This document shows positions 1 to 9,340 of a DNA stretch of 64,000 bases, one piece after another. How positions within the stretch are numbered: position 1 is the first letter of the stretch; the number at the start of each line of letters is the position of its first letter. The notes beneath the pieces were generated by a model that saw nothing but the letters and a program-made list of their open reading frames with translations, made no database searches and was not told where the DNA came from. Made by a program: the position numbers and the translations under genes. The DNA comes from UBA3700 sp964478025 (GTDB lineage: Bacteria > Bacillota > Clostridia > Christensenellales > UBA3700), in the NCBI GenBank assembly GCA_964478025.1, contig CAYZGK010000008.1, positions 1 through 64,000 on the forward strand, read 5' to 3'.

Positions 1-7
1 AGTTTTT

Positions 8-1282
8 TTATAAGTTTTTCTTTAAATGTAAACTATACTTCTCCTCGTCTAGTTCTAATTTTTTAACTTCTACTCCTTTTTTATTTGCTATCTCTAAAAC
101 TCTCTTTTCGTCTTCCTTAGATATTCTTGCTCCTAAATACACTTTAGATATTATAGGATCTACTATATTGTTATTTGGATATTCATCATCTCTGTTTGAT
201 AAAATAATTAATCTCCACTCTTGTTCATATTTCCATAAATCTGATTTTGTAAGTAAAGATAAATACATTTTATATAACATATTTTCATCTGCAATTAATT
301 TTCCATCTTCACTAAAACACTTAATTATCTCATCACTAAGTGATGGTCTTTTATTTGAATAAATAACTGGAGATAATAAAGAATAAATACTTTTTTGTGA
401 AGACCTTGAAAAATCATACTCTACACAAAATCCTGTATGTTTTTTAGCATAGTGGGACCACATAAGAATATTATCGTAAGTTTGCGAAAAACATACCATA
501 TAAAAGTTTTTATCTATAGCTTCTTTTAATTTTTCTAATAAAATTTCACTTTTTTCTTTAAAGTTTTTAATAGATTCTTGCATTTTTATCATGTCTTCAT
601 AACCATACTTTGCACAAATATCTATTATTTCATATAAACTTTTTGAATCATACAAAGCTTTCATGAAGTTTATACCATCATTAAAACTATCTATATGATT
701 ATTAATTAAATCTTTTAATTCATAATTTACTTTATTATTCATAGCCTCATTTGCTACGTTTTGAATTGAAAGCTCATTTTTATCACCCATTAAAGATATA
801 ACATCTTCAAAGTTTTGTATAAGTTCCTTATCTGATGCTATTGCTTTTGTAAATGGAATTAAATCCTGCTCTTGCAATGCACTATCTTTGGAAATCTTTT
901 TCTTTAATGAAATTAAATAACCAAATAACTTTGATGAATAATTTTTTTTATCTTTATTAATTCTTGATGAAATAAACTTTTTTATCCAACTTTTTTGATA
1001 AGGATTTAAAAGGCCATTTTGTAACTGATTAACAATCTCTTGTTCAACTAATTTATCTACAACCTTTTCAATTGAAAATCCTATTGTACAATCAAATGGA
1101 TCATTAAAAGCCGATGGCCTTGATAAATGAATTACATTATTAACTAAATTATTATATGAATTTTCGGTTGGGCCATAATATTTATATAACTTTAAACTTA
1201 TAGCACCATCTTTCTCTAGAGATTGAAATATAGCTTTTTGATTACTAAGATTTTCTTTAACTAATGATACTATATCTTTCAT
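8..1282 (-). CDS. DUF2971 domain protein
   Basis: This 424-residue soluble protein has the hallmarks of the DUF2971 family. An FNDPFD motif lies at residues 59-64 after a stretch ending in LSRPSA, and MWSHYAKKHTGFCVEYDF starts near residue 274. The biochemical role of the family is unknown; members are often found in accessory regions and some lie near defence genes, but no such neighbours are visible here. It has no signal peptide or membrane segment. The start is an ATG, and a TATAAT-like box lies upstream on the minus strand near 1338-1343. It stands alone and is divergent from the cation ATPase to the right. The family call is firm; the function is unknown. Confidence 0.8.
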   Translation of the reverse strand: MKDIVSLVKENLSNQKAIFQSLEKDGAISLKLYKYYGPTENSYNNLVNNVIHLSRPSAFNDPFDCTIGFSIEKVVDKLVEQEIVNQLQNGLLNPYQKSWIKKFISSRINKDKKNYSSKLFGYLISLKKKISKDSALQEQDLIPFTKAIASDKELIQNFEDVISLMGDKNELSIQNVANEAMNNKVNYELKDLINNHIDSFNDGINFMKALYDSKSLYEIIDICAKYGYEDMIKMQESIKNFKEKSEILLEKLKEAIDKNFYMVCFSQTYDNILMWSHYAKKHTGFCVEYDFSRSSQKSIYSLLSPVIYSNKRPSLSDEIIKCFSEDGKLIADENMLYKMYLSLLTKSDLWKYEQEWRLIILSNRDDEYPNNNIVDPIISKVYLGARISKEDEKRVLEIANKKGVEVKKLELDEEKYSLHLKKNL

Positions 1283-1446
1283 GTACTAAGTCTTATAAAC
1301 CCCTTGATTTTTTTACGGAATAATCTTCCATTTCAATTATACAATAAAGTATAGTTTTTCGTCATTATTTTTATTTTATGAAACTTCTTATGCAAGTTTC
1401 CTTCTAAAGTACTTTATTATAAATAAAATTTTTTAAAATCAAATAA

Positions 1447-1475
1447 TTGCGTTTTTATTTTTCATTTGTTAAAAT
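1447..1475 (+). promoter_or_regulatory. Promoter of riboswitch-ATPase transcript
   Basis: TTGCGT (1447-1452), a 17-base spacer and TAAAAT (1470-1475) form a plausible sigma-70-type promoter. It would start transcription near 1482, at the 5' strand of riboswitch helix P1. Assigned from spacing and sequence only. Confidence 0.5.
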
Positions 1476-1477
1476 AA

Positions 1478-1605
1478 ACTCATCTTAAGAGAGTAGATTG
1501 CCTAACTATTGGTTATAGTTTCGTCATCCCGGAAAGAATAAAAATCCCGGAACTATATTAAAAATCCAGACTTAAGTATGCATGCCATACTTTAGCCTAA
1601 GAGTG
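1478..1605 (+). promoter_or_regulatory. yybP-ykoY (Mn2+) riboswitch aptamer
   Basis: The leader has the order and motifs of the yybP-ykoY family. GAGAGTAG follows the 5' P1 strand at 1480-1490. A CGTCATCC internal-loop strand lies inside a helix formed by ATAGTT (about 1515) and AACTAT (about 1551). A hairpin AAGTATG/CATACTT (1574-1592) is followed by the conserved TTTAGC, and the P1 3' strand CCTAAGAGTG closes the fold. The family senses Mn2+ and commonly precedes P-type ATPases or other Mn2+ exporters. The gene directly downstream is a P-type cation ATPase, which supports the call. Confidence 0.85.
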
Positions 1606-1637
1606 ACAAGTATGGAAAAAAAATACTTGTTTTTTTT
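1606..1637 (+). terminator. Riboswitch expression-platform terminator
   Basis: ACAAGTAT (1606-1613) pairs with ATACTTGT (1623-1630), followed by seven or more T. This is an intrinsic terminator between the aptamer and the gene. Its 5' arm (AAGTATGG, 1608-1615) can alternatively pair with CCATACTT (1585-1592) inside the aptamer, so mutually exclusive folds are available. Confidence 0.8.
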
Positions 1638-1652
1638 ATTTGGAGGATCAAT

Positions 1653-4412
1653 ATGAAACAAGATGAACAAAACTTTGAAACCTTATCCATTGAAAAAACT
1701 AGAGAGTTTTTCAATAGTGATTTAACAAGAGGTTTATCAAGTGAAGACGTAGCAAAAAGACAACAAATCTACGGAAAGAATGAACTTAAAGAAAAAGAAA
1801 AAGATTCTTGGTTTAAGATTTTTATTTCTCAATTAAAAGATCCTATGATTTATGTCTTATTTGCAGCTATTTTAGTTACAATTATTGTCTCTATTTACGA
1901 CACTGTTGTAGCTATTAGAAGTGGCAAAGGTTTTGACTTCCTTTCAGTTGGAGATTGGCCAGATGTTATAATAATTTTAGCGGTTATTATAGTAAATGCA
2001 ATTATAGGAACTGTACAGGAAATTAAGGCTAACACTTCCCTAGAGGCTTTAAAGAAAATGTCTAGTCCAGAATCTTTAGTTATAAGAGATGGAAAAAGAA
2101 TTAAAATCAAAGCTTCTGAACTTGTACCTGGAGATTTAGTTGTAATAGAAGAAGGCGATACAATAGGTGCTGACCTTCGTTTAATTGAAGCTGTTAATTT
2201 AAAGTGTACAGAATCAAGTTTGACAGGAGAATCTGTACCTGTTGAAAAAGATGCAAACATTGTATTTTCAGATAGCGTTGGTATAGGAGATAGAACAAAC
2301 CTTGCCTTTATGTCAACAACAGTTGCTTATGGTAGAGGTATTGGTATTGTTGTAGGCACTGGAATGAACACAGAAATTGGTAAAATTGCTGATGCTCTTG
2401 AAGAGGCCGAAGATGAAGAAACTCCACTACAAAAAGTCCTTGCAAAGCTTTCAAAATTCTTAGGATATTTAACACTTGGAATTGTTGGAGCCGTTTTACT
2501 TGCAGAAATTGTTTGGATATTTATAGATAACAATCAAGGAAATGTAGATTCATGGATTGATTCAGTATTATCTGCAATATCACTAGCCGTTGCTGCTGTT
2601 CCTGAAGGCTTATCTGCAGTTGTTACAATTGTTTTATCATTAGGTGTTCAAAAGATGGTTCATGCAAATACTATTGTAAGAAAATTACCATCAGTTGAAA
2701 CATTAGGTGCTGTATCTGTTGTTTGTTCAGATAAAACTGGAACATTAACACAAAACAAAATGACAGTTGTTGAAGCATATGTAGATAACACATTCTTTGA
2801 AGAAAAAGACTTTAATGAAAGTAATGAAAATAAATCATTAAGATTCTTAGCAACTGGTATGTCTCTATGCTCTAACGCAACTGTTGATGAGGGAGCTTAC
2901 GGAGATCCAACAGAAATTGCTCTTGTAAATCTTGCAAATAATTTTGGTTTACATAAAAAAGACTTAGAATCAAAAACACCACGTATCTCTGAATACCCAT
3001 TTGATTCAGTAAGAAAAATGATGTCAACAAAGCACTCAAATGGTGAAAATTCAATAATCTATACAAAAGGTGCTCTAGATTCAATTCTAGCTCATACAAC
3101 AAAAATATTAGACAATGGTGTTGTAAGAGAAATCACAAAAGAAGATTTAGAAAATATAAGTAATGCAAATACTCATTTTGCTAATAATGCACTACGTGCA
3201 CTTGCTCTTGCTTATACAGAAAAAGATAAAATTGACGAGGAAGATTTAATATTCGTTGGTCTTGTTGCTATGATAGATCCTGCTCGTGAAGAAGCTAAGC
3301 CTGCTGTTGAAAAATTCAAACAAGCTGGTATTACTACAGTTATGATTACAGGAGACCATAAAGACACTGCATTTGCTATTGCTAAAAACTTAGGCATTGT
3401 AGAAACAAAAGAACAATGCTTCACTGGTGCAGATGTAGATGCAATGAGCGAAGAAGAGTTACAAGAATGTGTAAAAACAGCTCGTGTATTTGCTCGTGTA
3501 TCCCCTACTAATAAAGTTCAAATAGTAAAAGCTTTCCAAGCAAATGGTAATATTTGTGCTATGACAGGTGATGGCGTAAATGATGCTCCATCTCTAAAGC
3601 AAGCTAATATTGGTATAGCAATGGGAATTACAGGAACTGATGTTGCAAAAGGTGCTGCTGATATGGTTCTTGTAGATGACAACTTTGCTTCTATTGAAAA
3701 AGCCGTTGAAGAAGGCAGAGGAATATATGCTAACATAAAGAAAACAGTTTTATTCTTACTATCTTCAAATATAGCAGAAGTTTTAATGATGTTTATATTA
3801 ATCATAATAGGACTTCCTGCTCCACTTATTGCAATACACTTGTTATGGGTAAATCTTGTTACAGATTCACTTCCAGCAATTGCTCTTGGTATGCAACCTA
3901 AAGAAAAAGGTGTTATGGAAGAAAAGCCTAGAGATCCAAATGAAGGAATTTTTGCAAATGGCGGTTTATTAATAACATTAGGTTATGGTGCAATACTTAC
4001 AATCGGTGTCATTATTGCGTACTTTATTCCAGCATGGCAAGAAAACTTATTCACACTTTCTCAAATAAAGAACCTTTATGAAACAAACGACTTAATATTA
4101 CACCAAGCTCAAACAATGGCATTTACAGCTCTTGCACTTGGAGAATTATTCCATATGCTTGGTATGTCTGATGTAAATCACTCTTTTGTTCATGTATTTA
4201 AAGATAAAAACTATATGATGGCAATTGCATTCTTCTTAGGTATAGTTCTTCAATTATTTGTTATTGAAGTTCCTGGAGTTAGTGATGTATTTAGTACAGC
4301 TAATTTAACACCAGTTGAATGGGCTTGCACTGCAGTACTTTCTTTAATTCCACTTATCCTACATGAATTAATCGTTTTAATTAAATTCATAGTTAAAAAG
4401 TTTGCAAAATAA
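1653..4412 (+). CDS. P-type cation ATPase, probable Mn2+ (or Ca2+) exporter
   Basis: This 919-residue P2-type ATPase of the Ca2+/Mn2+ group pumps a divalent cation across the membrane using ATP. Visible motifs are TGES at 191, the M4 motif VPEGL at about 316-320, the phosphorylated aspartate in DKTGTLT at D360, TGDGVNDAP at 638, and the M6 motif NLVTDSLPAIALG. It has an N-terminal cation-ATPase domain and about ten membrane segments, and the length is typical. GGAGGA at 1642-1647 sets the ATG start. Sequence alone would suggest Ca2+, but control by a yybP-ykoY riboswitch favours Mn2+ export, as for Lactococcus YoaB. It is monocistronic, with its own terminator. Confidence 0.93.
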   Translation: MKQDEQNFETLSIEKTREFFNSDLTRGLSSEDVAKRQQIYGKNELKEKEKDSWFKIFISQLKDPMIYVLFAAILVTIIVSIYDTVVAIRSGKGFDFLSVGDWPDVIIILAVIIVNAIIGTVQEIKANTSLEALKKMSSPESLVIRDGKRIKIKASELVPGDLVVIEEGDTIGADLRLIEAVNLKCTESSLTGESVPVEKDANIVFSDSVGIGDRTNLAFMSTTVAYGRGIGIVVGTGMNTEIGKIADALEEAEDEETPLQKVLAKLSKFLGYLTLGIVGAVLLAEIVWIFIDNNQGNVDSWIDSVLSAISLAVAAVPEGLSAVVTIVLSLGVQKMVHANTIVRKLPSVETLGAVSVVCSDKTGTLTQNKMTVVEAYVDNTFFEEKDFNESNENKSLRFLATGMSLCSNATVDEGAYGDPTEIALVNLANNFGLHKKDLESKTPRISEYPFDSVRKMMSTKHSNGENSIIYTKGALDSILAHTTKILDNGVVREITKEDLENISNANTHFANNALRALALAYTEKDKIDEEDLIFVGLVAMIDPAREEAKPAVEKFKQAGITTVMITGDHKDTAFAIAKNLGIVETKEQCFTGADVDAMSEEELQECVKTARVFARVSPTNKVQIVKAFQANGNICAMTGDGVNDAPSLKQANIGIAMGITGTDVAKGAADMVLVDDNFASIEKAVEEGRGIYANIKKTVLFLLSSNIAEVLMMFILIIIGLPAPLIAIHLLWVNLVTDSLPAIALGMQPKEKGVMEEKPRDPNEGIFANGGLLITLGYGAILTIGVIIAYFIPAWQENLFTLSQIKNLYETNDLILHQAQTMAFTALALGELFHMLGMSDVNHSFVHVFKDKNYMMAIAFFLGIVLQLFVIEVPGVSDVFSTANLTPVEWACTAVLSLIPLILHELIVLIKFIVKKFAK

Positions 4413-4431
4413 AACAAAAATTTAACATTAT

Positions 4432-4482
4432 AGTCTCCAATATTTATACTCAAAAAAGTAAATTTATTGGAGACTTTTTTAT
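4432..4482 (+). terminator. Terminator of the cation ATPase
   Basis: AGTCTCCAATA (4432-4442) pairs perfectly with TATTGGAGACT (4465-4475), followed by TTTTT. The loop is 22 bases. Confidence 0.88.
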
Positions 4483-4538
4483 TGTAAAAATATCTATTTA
4501 AAATACCCTGACTGAAAACACCGATAAAACCTAGAAAA

Positions 4539-4637
4539 TGCATATTTTAGGATATTGAAAACAATAAAAAATGCAGTTTTTCGGATATTGATTATCTTCA
4601 AAATTGCATATTTTTGGATATTCTATAATTAGAAGAT
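4539..4637. repeat. 33-bp tandem repeat, three units
   Basis: Three copies start at 4539, 4572 and 4605, exactly 33 bp apart. Each opens with a conserved 18-base head close to TGCATATTTTTGGATATT, followed by a 15-base AT-rich tail that is not conserved. The array fills the space between the ATPase terminator and the yhbY stop codon. It is non-coding in the flanking frames. The head resembles the sequence flanking the gap at 10137-10236. Confidence 0.75.
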
Positions 4638-4927
4638 TATAAAATGTGCTTTATCTTATCTTTATTGCTTAATCTATATAAAGTTATTTTTTGTCCTAAG
4701 ACTTGCACTACTTCACTATTTGTATCACTTGCTAATTCTTCAGCTACATCTTTTGCTTTAAAATCAGCATTTTTTAATACAATGATTTTCATTAATTCAT
4801 GAGCCTCTAAATATTGATCTATTTCAACAACTACAGAATCATCAACTCCATTTTTACCAATATGGGTAACTGGACTTAAATTCATTGCTATACTTCTTAA
4901 TTTTGCTCTATCTTTACTATTTAACAT
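4637..4927 (-). CDS. yhbY: YhbY family RNA-binding protein
   Basis: This 96-residue protein is a single CRM (YhbY) RNA-binding domain, as expected for the family's length. The diagnostic opening LRSIAMNLSPVTHIGKNGV is present and corresponds to the GxxG-type RNA-contact loop. The family associates with pre-50S ribosomal subunits. It is the last gene of the obg operon, three bases after the obg stop, and the two ribosome-assembly factors are commonly paired in Firmicutes. Its stop codon abuts the 33-bp repeat array. Confidence 0.92.
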   Translation of the reverse strand: MLNSKDRAKLRSIAMNLSPVTHIGKNGVDDSVVVEIDQYLEAHELMKIIVLKNADFKAKDVAEELASDTNSEVVQVLGQKITLYRLSNKDKIKHIL

Positions 4928-4930
4928 ATC

Positions 4931-6187
4931 TTACTCCACAAATTCAAATTCTATATCGGATAATCTTACAATATCCCCTTCTTCACAACCTGCATCTTTT
5001 AGTGCAGCTATAACTCCATTATCTACTAATTTCTTTTGGAAATATCTATTTGATTCAAAATCACTTAAAACAACATTTCTTACTAAGTTATCTACAAGTC
5101 CACCTACAACTTCATAACTGCCATCTTCATTCATTAAGATTTCAAATGAAGTTCTATCCTTTATCTCTTCTTTTGCTTCTATATGCATAGGCTCAACTTT
5201 TGGAATAGTTGCAAGTTCCTTTACAATTTCATCTAAAAGTTCGTTTACACCTTGTCTTTTTATAGTAGATAATCTAAATACTTTTTTACCTATTGCTTTT
5301 TCAAATTCATCTATCTTGCTTTCATCATCAAGCATATCGCATTTATTTACACAAACAATTTGTGGAAGTGATGCAAGTAGCGAACTATAATTTTTAAGTT
5401 CTTTATTGATAACAAAATAATCATTAACAGGATCTCTTCCTTCAAATCCTGTAATATCTACAATATGAACTATCAATCTAACTCTCTCTACATGTCTTAA
5501 AAAACTATGTCCAAGTCCGGCACCTTCAGATGCGCCCTCTATAAGGCCTGGAATATCTGCCATCAAGAAAGACTCATCATAATGTTTTACTACGCCTAAA
5601 TTTGGCGATAATGTCGTGAAATGATAATTTGCAATCTTTGGCTTAGCTGCAGACACCACAGACAAAAGCGTAGATTTACCAACATTTGGAAATCCTACAA
5701 GGCCTACATCTGCAATTGTTTTTAATTCTAGTATTAAAGTTATCTCTTGAGTAGTTTCACCTTTTTGGCAAAATCTAGGTGCTTTTCTTTGAGGGGTAGC
5801 AAATCTTGCATTACCCTTACCGCCTTTCCCACCTTGAGCTGCAACAAAGGTACTATCCTTATAAAACATATCGGCAATAACTTCACCTGTGTCTTTGTTT
5901 TTGATTATTGTTCCTCTTGGAACTTTTATGTATAAATCCTTGCCGTTTTTTCCACGACAATTTTTATTTGAACCATTTGTTCCGTCTTCTGCTCTAAAAT
6001 GCTTAGCATATTGGAAATCAACTAGAGTTGATGAGTTATCGTCTGTTATAAAAATAACAGAACCGCCGTCTCCACCATCACCACCATCTGGTCCACCATT
6101 ATCTACGTATTTTTCAGTATGGAAAGAAATGACACCATCGCCACCTTTTCCTGCTTTTATAAAAATTGTTGCTATATCAAGAAACAT
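4931..6187 (-). CDS. obg: GTPase Obg (CgtA)
   Basis: This 418-residue essential GTPase acts in 50S ribosome assembly and stress control. The Gly-rich Obg fold occupies about residues 1-158 (GGPDGGDGGDGG is visible). The G domain follows, with G1 GFPNVGKST, switch residues HFTTLSPNLGVV, G3 DIPGL and G4 NKCD. The last roughly 70 residues form the OCT domain found in Gram-positive Obg proteins. The ATG overlaps the last base of nth, so the genes are co-transcribed and probably translationally coupled. Nothing is unusual. Confidence 0.97.
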   Translation of the reverse strand: MFLDIATIFIKAGKGGDGVISFHTEKYVDNGGPDGGDGGDGGSVIFITDDNSSTLVDFQYAKHFRAEDGTNGSNKNCRGKNGKDLYIKVPRGTIIKNKDTGEVIADMFYKDSTFVAAQGGKGGKGNARFATPQRKAPRFCQKGETTQEITLILELKTIADVGLVGFPNVGKSTLLSVVSAAKPKIANYHFTTLSPNLGVVKHYDESFLMADIPGLIEGASEGAGLGHSFLRHVERVRLIVHIVDITGFEGRDPVNDYFVINKELKNYSSLLASLPQIVCVNKCDMLDDESKIDEFEKAIGKKVFRLSTIKRQGVNELLDEIVKELATIPKVEPMHIEAKEEIKDRTSFEILMNEDGSYEVVGGLVDNLVRNVVLSDFESNRYFQKKLVDNGVIAALKDAGCEEGDIVRLSDIEFEFVE

Positions 6188-6822
6188 TATTTATTTCTCC
6201 CCATTTTACAATATTCTTTTATCTTGCAAGAACTGCATTCAGGTTTTCTTGCAAAACATTTATATCTTCCTAAGAAAATCAATAAATGATGTGCTCTTAT
6301 CCATTTTTCCTTAGGTATTATTTTCATTAGTTTTTGTTCTACTTTCAAAGGATCTTTGCTATTTATAAACCCTATTCTATTTGAAACACGTAGAACATGT
6401 GTATCAACGGCAATTGCACTTTCTTTAAAAGCCTCTGCCATAACAACATTTGCTGTTTTTCTTCCAACTCCTGGAAGTGTTATAAGCTTATCTATACTAT
6501 TTGGAACTTCTCCATTAAACTTTTCTATTAATTGTCTTGAACAATTTTGAATATTTTTAGCTTTATTCTTGTAAAATCCACAAGGTTTAATTAAACTTTC
6601 TAGCTCCTCAAGTGGCATATTTGCAAAATCTTCAGGCTTGTTATATTTCTTAAAAAGTTCATGTGCCACAATGTTTACTCTTTTATCCGTGCATTGAGCA
6701 GAAAGTATTACAGCAACTAATAATTCAAAGTTAGAGTTAAAATTAAGCTCACAATGAGCATAAGGATACATCTCCTCTAGTTTTTCTAAAATGGTAGATA
6801 TATCCTTATTTGCATTATTCAT
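6187..6822 (-). CDS. nth: Endonuclease III
   Basis: This 211-residue DNA glycosylase/AP lyase removes oxidised pyrimidines in base-excision repair. The helix-hairpin-helix LPGVGRKTANVVM carries the catalytic lysine, and AVDTHVLRV carries the catalytic aspartate. The [4Fe-4S] ligands appear at the C-terminus as C-x6-C-x2-C-x5-C (CFARKPECSSCKIKEYC). The length is normal. It lies three bases after dapL and shares one base with obg, inside the housekeeping operon. Confidence 0.96.
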   Translation of the reverse strand: MNNANKDISTILEKLEEMYPYAHCELNFNSNFELLVAVILSAQCTDKRVNIVAHELFKKYNKPEDFANMPLEELESLIKPCGFYKNKAKNIQNCSRQLIEKFNGEVPNSIDKLITLPGVGRKTANVVMAEAFKESAIAVDTHVLRVSNRIGFINSKDPLKVEQKLMKIIPKEKWIRAHHLLIFLGRYKCFARKPECSSCKIKEYCKMGRNK

Positions 6823-6825
6823 AAA

Positions 6826-8004
6826 TTAAAATAGTTTAACTATTCTCTTTACAGCCTCTTTAGTAACTTCTCTATCCCCAAAAGCTGTTAATCTAAAGTA
6901 TCCTTCGCCCTCTTCACCAAAACCAGCACCTGGGGTTCCTACAACACCATATTCGTTTAGTAATTTATCAAAGAATTCCCAAGATTTCATTCCCTTAGGA
7001 CACTTCATCCAAATATATGGTGAGTTTTCTCCACCAACATACCAAGCACCAACTGAGTCTAAAGCCTCTTTTATAATCTTTGCGTTATCTCTATAATATT
7101 GTAGATTTTCTTGGATTTGTTTTTGTCCTTCATCTGTAAATACGGCAGCTGCTGCTCTTTGAATAACATATGGAGTTCCATTAAACTTTGTAGATTGACG
7201 TCTATTCCATAAAGCATTTGCTGAAATTCCATCAAAAACAAGCTCTTTTGGAACTACTGTATAACCGCAACGAGTACCAGTAAAGCCTGCTGTTTTAGAA
7301 AATGAACAAATCTCAAGTGCGCAAGTTCTAGCTCCTTCAATTTCAAATATAGATCTTGGAAGTGACTTATCTGTAATAAATGCCTCATATGCAGCATCAA
7401 AAATAATTAATGATTTATGAGCATTTGCATAATCTACCCACTTTTTTAATGCATCCTTTGTATAAACAGCTCCTGTTGGATTATTTGGAGAACAAATATA
7501 TATAACATCTGCATCTAAGTTATCTGTAGGAAGTGGCATAAATCCATTTTCTTTATTTCCAGCGATTGTAGAAATTTTTCTACCACCCATTATATTAACA
7601 TCAATATAAGCTGGGTAAACTGGATCTGGAATTAAAACTTTATTTGATGGATCAATAATATCTAGGATATTTCCTAAATCTGATTTAGCTCCATCAGATA
7701 CGATAACTTCGTCAATATCTAATTTTACATTATGCTTTGCATAATACTTTACTAATTCTTCTCTTAAAAAGTCATATCCAAGCTCTGGGCCATATCCACG
7801 GAATGTTTCTTTATGAGCCATCTCGTCTACTGCCTTATGCATAGCATCAATAACAGCTGGAGCAAGTGGAAGTGTTACATCTCCAATAGATAATTTATAA
7901 ACTGGTTTTCCAGGATTAGCAGCTTGATATTCTCTAACTTTTCTTGCAACTGTTGAGAATAAATAGCTATCTTTTAATTCTAAAAAGTGATTATTTAATT
8001 TCAT
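6826..8004 (-). CDS. dapL: LL-diaminopimelate aminotransferase
   Basis: This 392-residue class I/II PLP-dependent aminotransferase converts tetrahydrodipicolinate directly to LL-diaminopimelate, the short route to lysine and peptidoglycan. Typical DapL features are the N-terminal LSIGDVTLPLAPAVIDAMHKAV, the ETFRGYGPELGYDFLRE segment, NNPTGAVY, and the PLP lysine in SFSKTAGFTGTRCGY. The length and motif order match DapL better than generic aspartate aminotransferases. It lies 11 bases after purA in the same operon. Confidence 0.94.
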   Translation of the reverse strand: MKLNNHFLELKDSYLFSTVARKVREYQAANPGKPVYKLSIGDVTLPLAPAVIDAMHKAVDEMAHKETFRGYGPELGYDFLREELVKYYAKHNVKLDIDEVIVSDGAKSDLGNILDIIDPSNKVLIPDPVYPAYIDVNIMGGRKISTIAGNKENGFMPLPTDNLDADVIYICSPNNPTGAVYTKDALKKWVDYANAHKSLIIFDAAYEAFITDKSLPRSIFEIEGARTCALEICSFSKTAGFTGTRCGYTVVPKELVFDGISANALWNRRQSTKFNGTPYVIQRAAAAVFTDEGQKQIQENLQYYRDNAKIIKEALDSVGAWYVGGENSPYIWMKCPKGMKSWEFFDKLLNEYGVVGTPGAGFGEEGEGYFRLTAFGDREVTKEAVKRIVKLF

Positions 8005-8015
8005 GTTATTGCCTC

Positions 8016-9302
8016 TTAGTCATTCCAAAGCATATAAGCTTCTCTTTCTGCGCCAACTGAAACAAGTGAAATATTACATCCTACTTTTTCTTCAATGAAC
8101 TTAATATAATCATAAGCTTCTTTTGGTAATTCTTCTGGTTTTCTACATTTTGAAATATCACATTTCCAACCTGGTAAATATTCAATTACTGGTCTTGCAT
8201 CATCAAGAGCTTTGCCACGTGGGAAATCTGTAGTAATCTTGCCATTAATATTGTAAGCAACACATACTGGAATCTTATCCATATAAGATAGAACATCAAC
8301 CTTAGTTAAAGCAACTTCATCTGCTCCTTGACACATAACACCATATTTTGAAGCTACAACGTCAAATGCTCCTACTCTTCTTGGTCTTCCTGTTGCAGCG
8401 CCATATTCGCCACCAGCATCACGAAGAGCCTTTTTATCTTCTTCGCTCATACCAAGTTCTACAGTAAATGGGCCCTCACCAACACATGATGAATAAGCCT
8501 TCATAATACCAATAGATTTATCTAATCTTAAATTTGGAACTCCAGCACCAATTGGAGCATAAGCTGCAATTGAGTTTGAAGAACTTGTATAAGGATTAAT
8601 ACCAAAGTCAATATCACGTAAAGCACCAAGTTGTGCTTCAAATAAGATTTTCTTTCCTGCTTTATGTTGATCATTTAAATATTTAGACATATTAATAACA
8701 AATGGTTTTAATCTATCACCATATGTTTTTAAATAATCCATCATTTCATCAACGCTAACTGGATCTGCTCCATAACCCTTGCAAATTAACAAATTCTTAT
8801 ATTCTACAATGCCTGCAACTTTTTCTCTAAGTACAGCTTCATCTTCGAATAAATCACCCATCATTATGATTTTCTTAGCATATTTATCTGAATATACTGG
8901 AGCAATACCACGACGAGTTGAACCAAACTTTTTACCTGCAAGTCTTTCTTCTTCTAAACAATCTAATTGAATATGATAAGGCATTACAATTACTGCTCTT
9001 TCAGAAATTTTTAAATTATCTGGTGTAATTTTAATTCCACCGGCGATTAATTTATCCATTTCACCACATAGGTGTTTCATATCGATAACCATACCATTTC
9101 CCATGATATTTACATTATCTTCTCTTAAAATACCTGATGGTAATAAGTTTAAAATAAACTTACCCTTATCATTTATAACGGTGTGACCTGCGTTATTTCC
9201 GCCTTGATAACGACAAACAATATCATATTCTTGTGATACCAAATCGACAATACGTCCTTTACCTTCATCACCCCAGTTAATTCCTACAATAGCTGTTAAC
9301 AT
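8016..9302 (-). CDS. purA: Adenylosuccinate synthetase
   Basis: This 428-residue enzyme joins IMP and aspartate using GTP in the committed step of AMP synthesis. The GTP-binding loop GDEGKGRIVDLVS is near the N-terminus, followed by the IMP/Mg loop QGGNNAGHTV and GSTRRGIAPVYSDK. TATGRPRRVGAFD covers the C-terminal substrate region, where family members usually show TTGRPRR. The length is standard. It follows the FakA-like gene by 38 bases and precedes dapL. Confidence 0.96.
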   Translation of the reverse strand: MLTAIVGINWGDEGKGRIVDLVSQEYDIVCRYQGGNNAGHTVINDKGKFILNLLPSGILREDNVNIMGNGMVIDMKHLCGEMDKLIAGGIKITPDNLKISERAVIVMPYHIQLDCLEEERLAGKKFGSTRRGIAPVYSDKYAKKIIMMGDLFEDEAVLREKVAGIVEYKNLLICKGYGADPVSVDEMMDYLKTYGDRLKPFVINMSKYLNDQHKAGKKILFEAQLGALRDIDFGINPYTSSSNSIAAYAPIGAGVPNLRLDKSIGIMKAYSSCVGEGPFTVELGMSEEDKKALRDAGGEYGAATGRPRRVGAFDVVASKYGVMCQGADEVALTKVDVLSYMDKIPVCVAYNINGKITTDFPRGKALDDARPVIEYLPGWKCDISKCRKPEELPKEAYDYIKFIEEKVGCNISLVSVGAEREAYMLWND

Positions 9303-9340
9303 TTATATATCTCCTTATAACAAAAATTTATTTTTCTTAT

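Noticed and set aside
8..1282. Defence system marked by DUF2971
   Set aside because: No partner genes with nuclease, methyltransferase or NTPase domains are next to it in the window.
4539..4637. Coding repeat or peptide tandem repeat
   Set aside because: The 33-bp period could be in frame, but stops occur in every relevant frame and there is no ribosome site; it lies after the yhbY stop.
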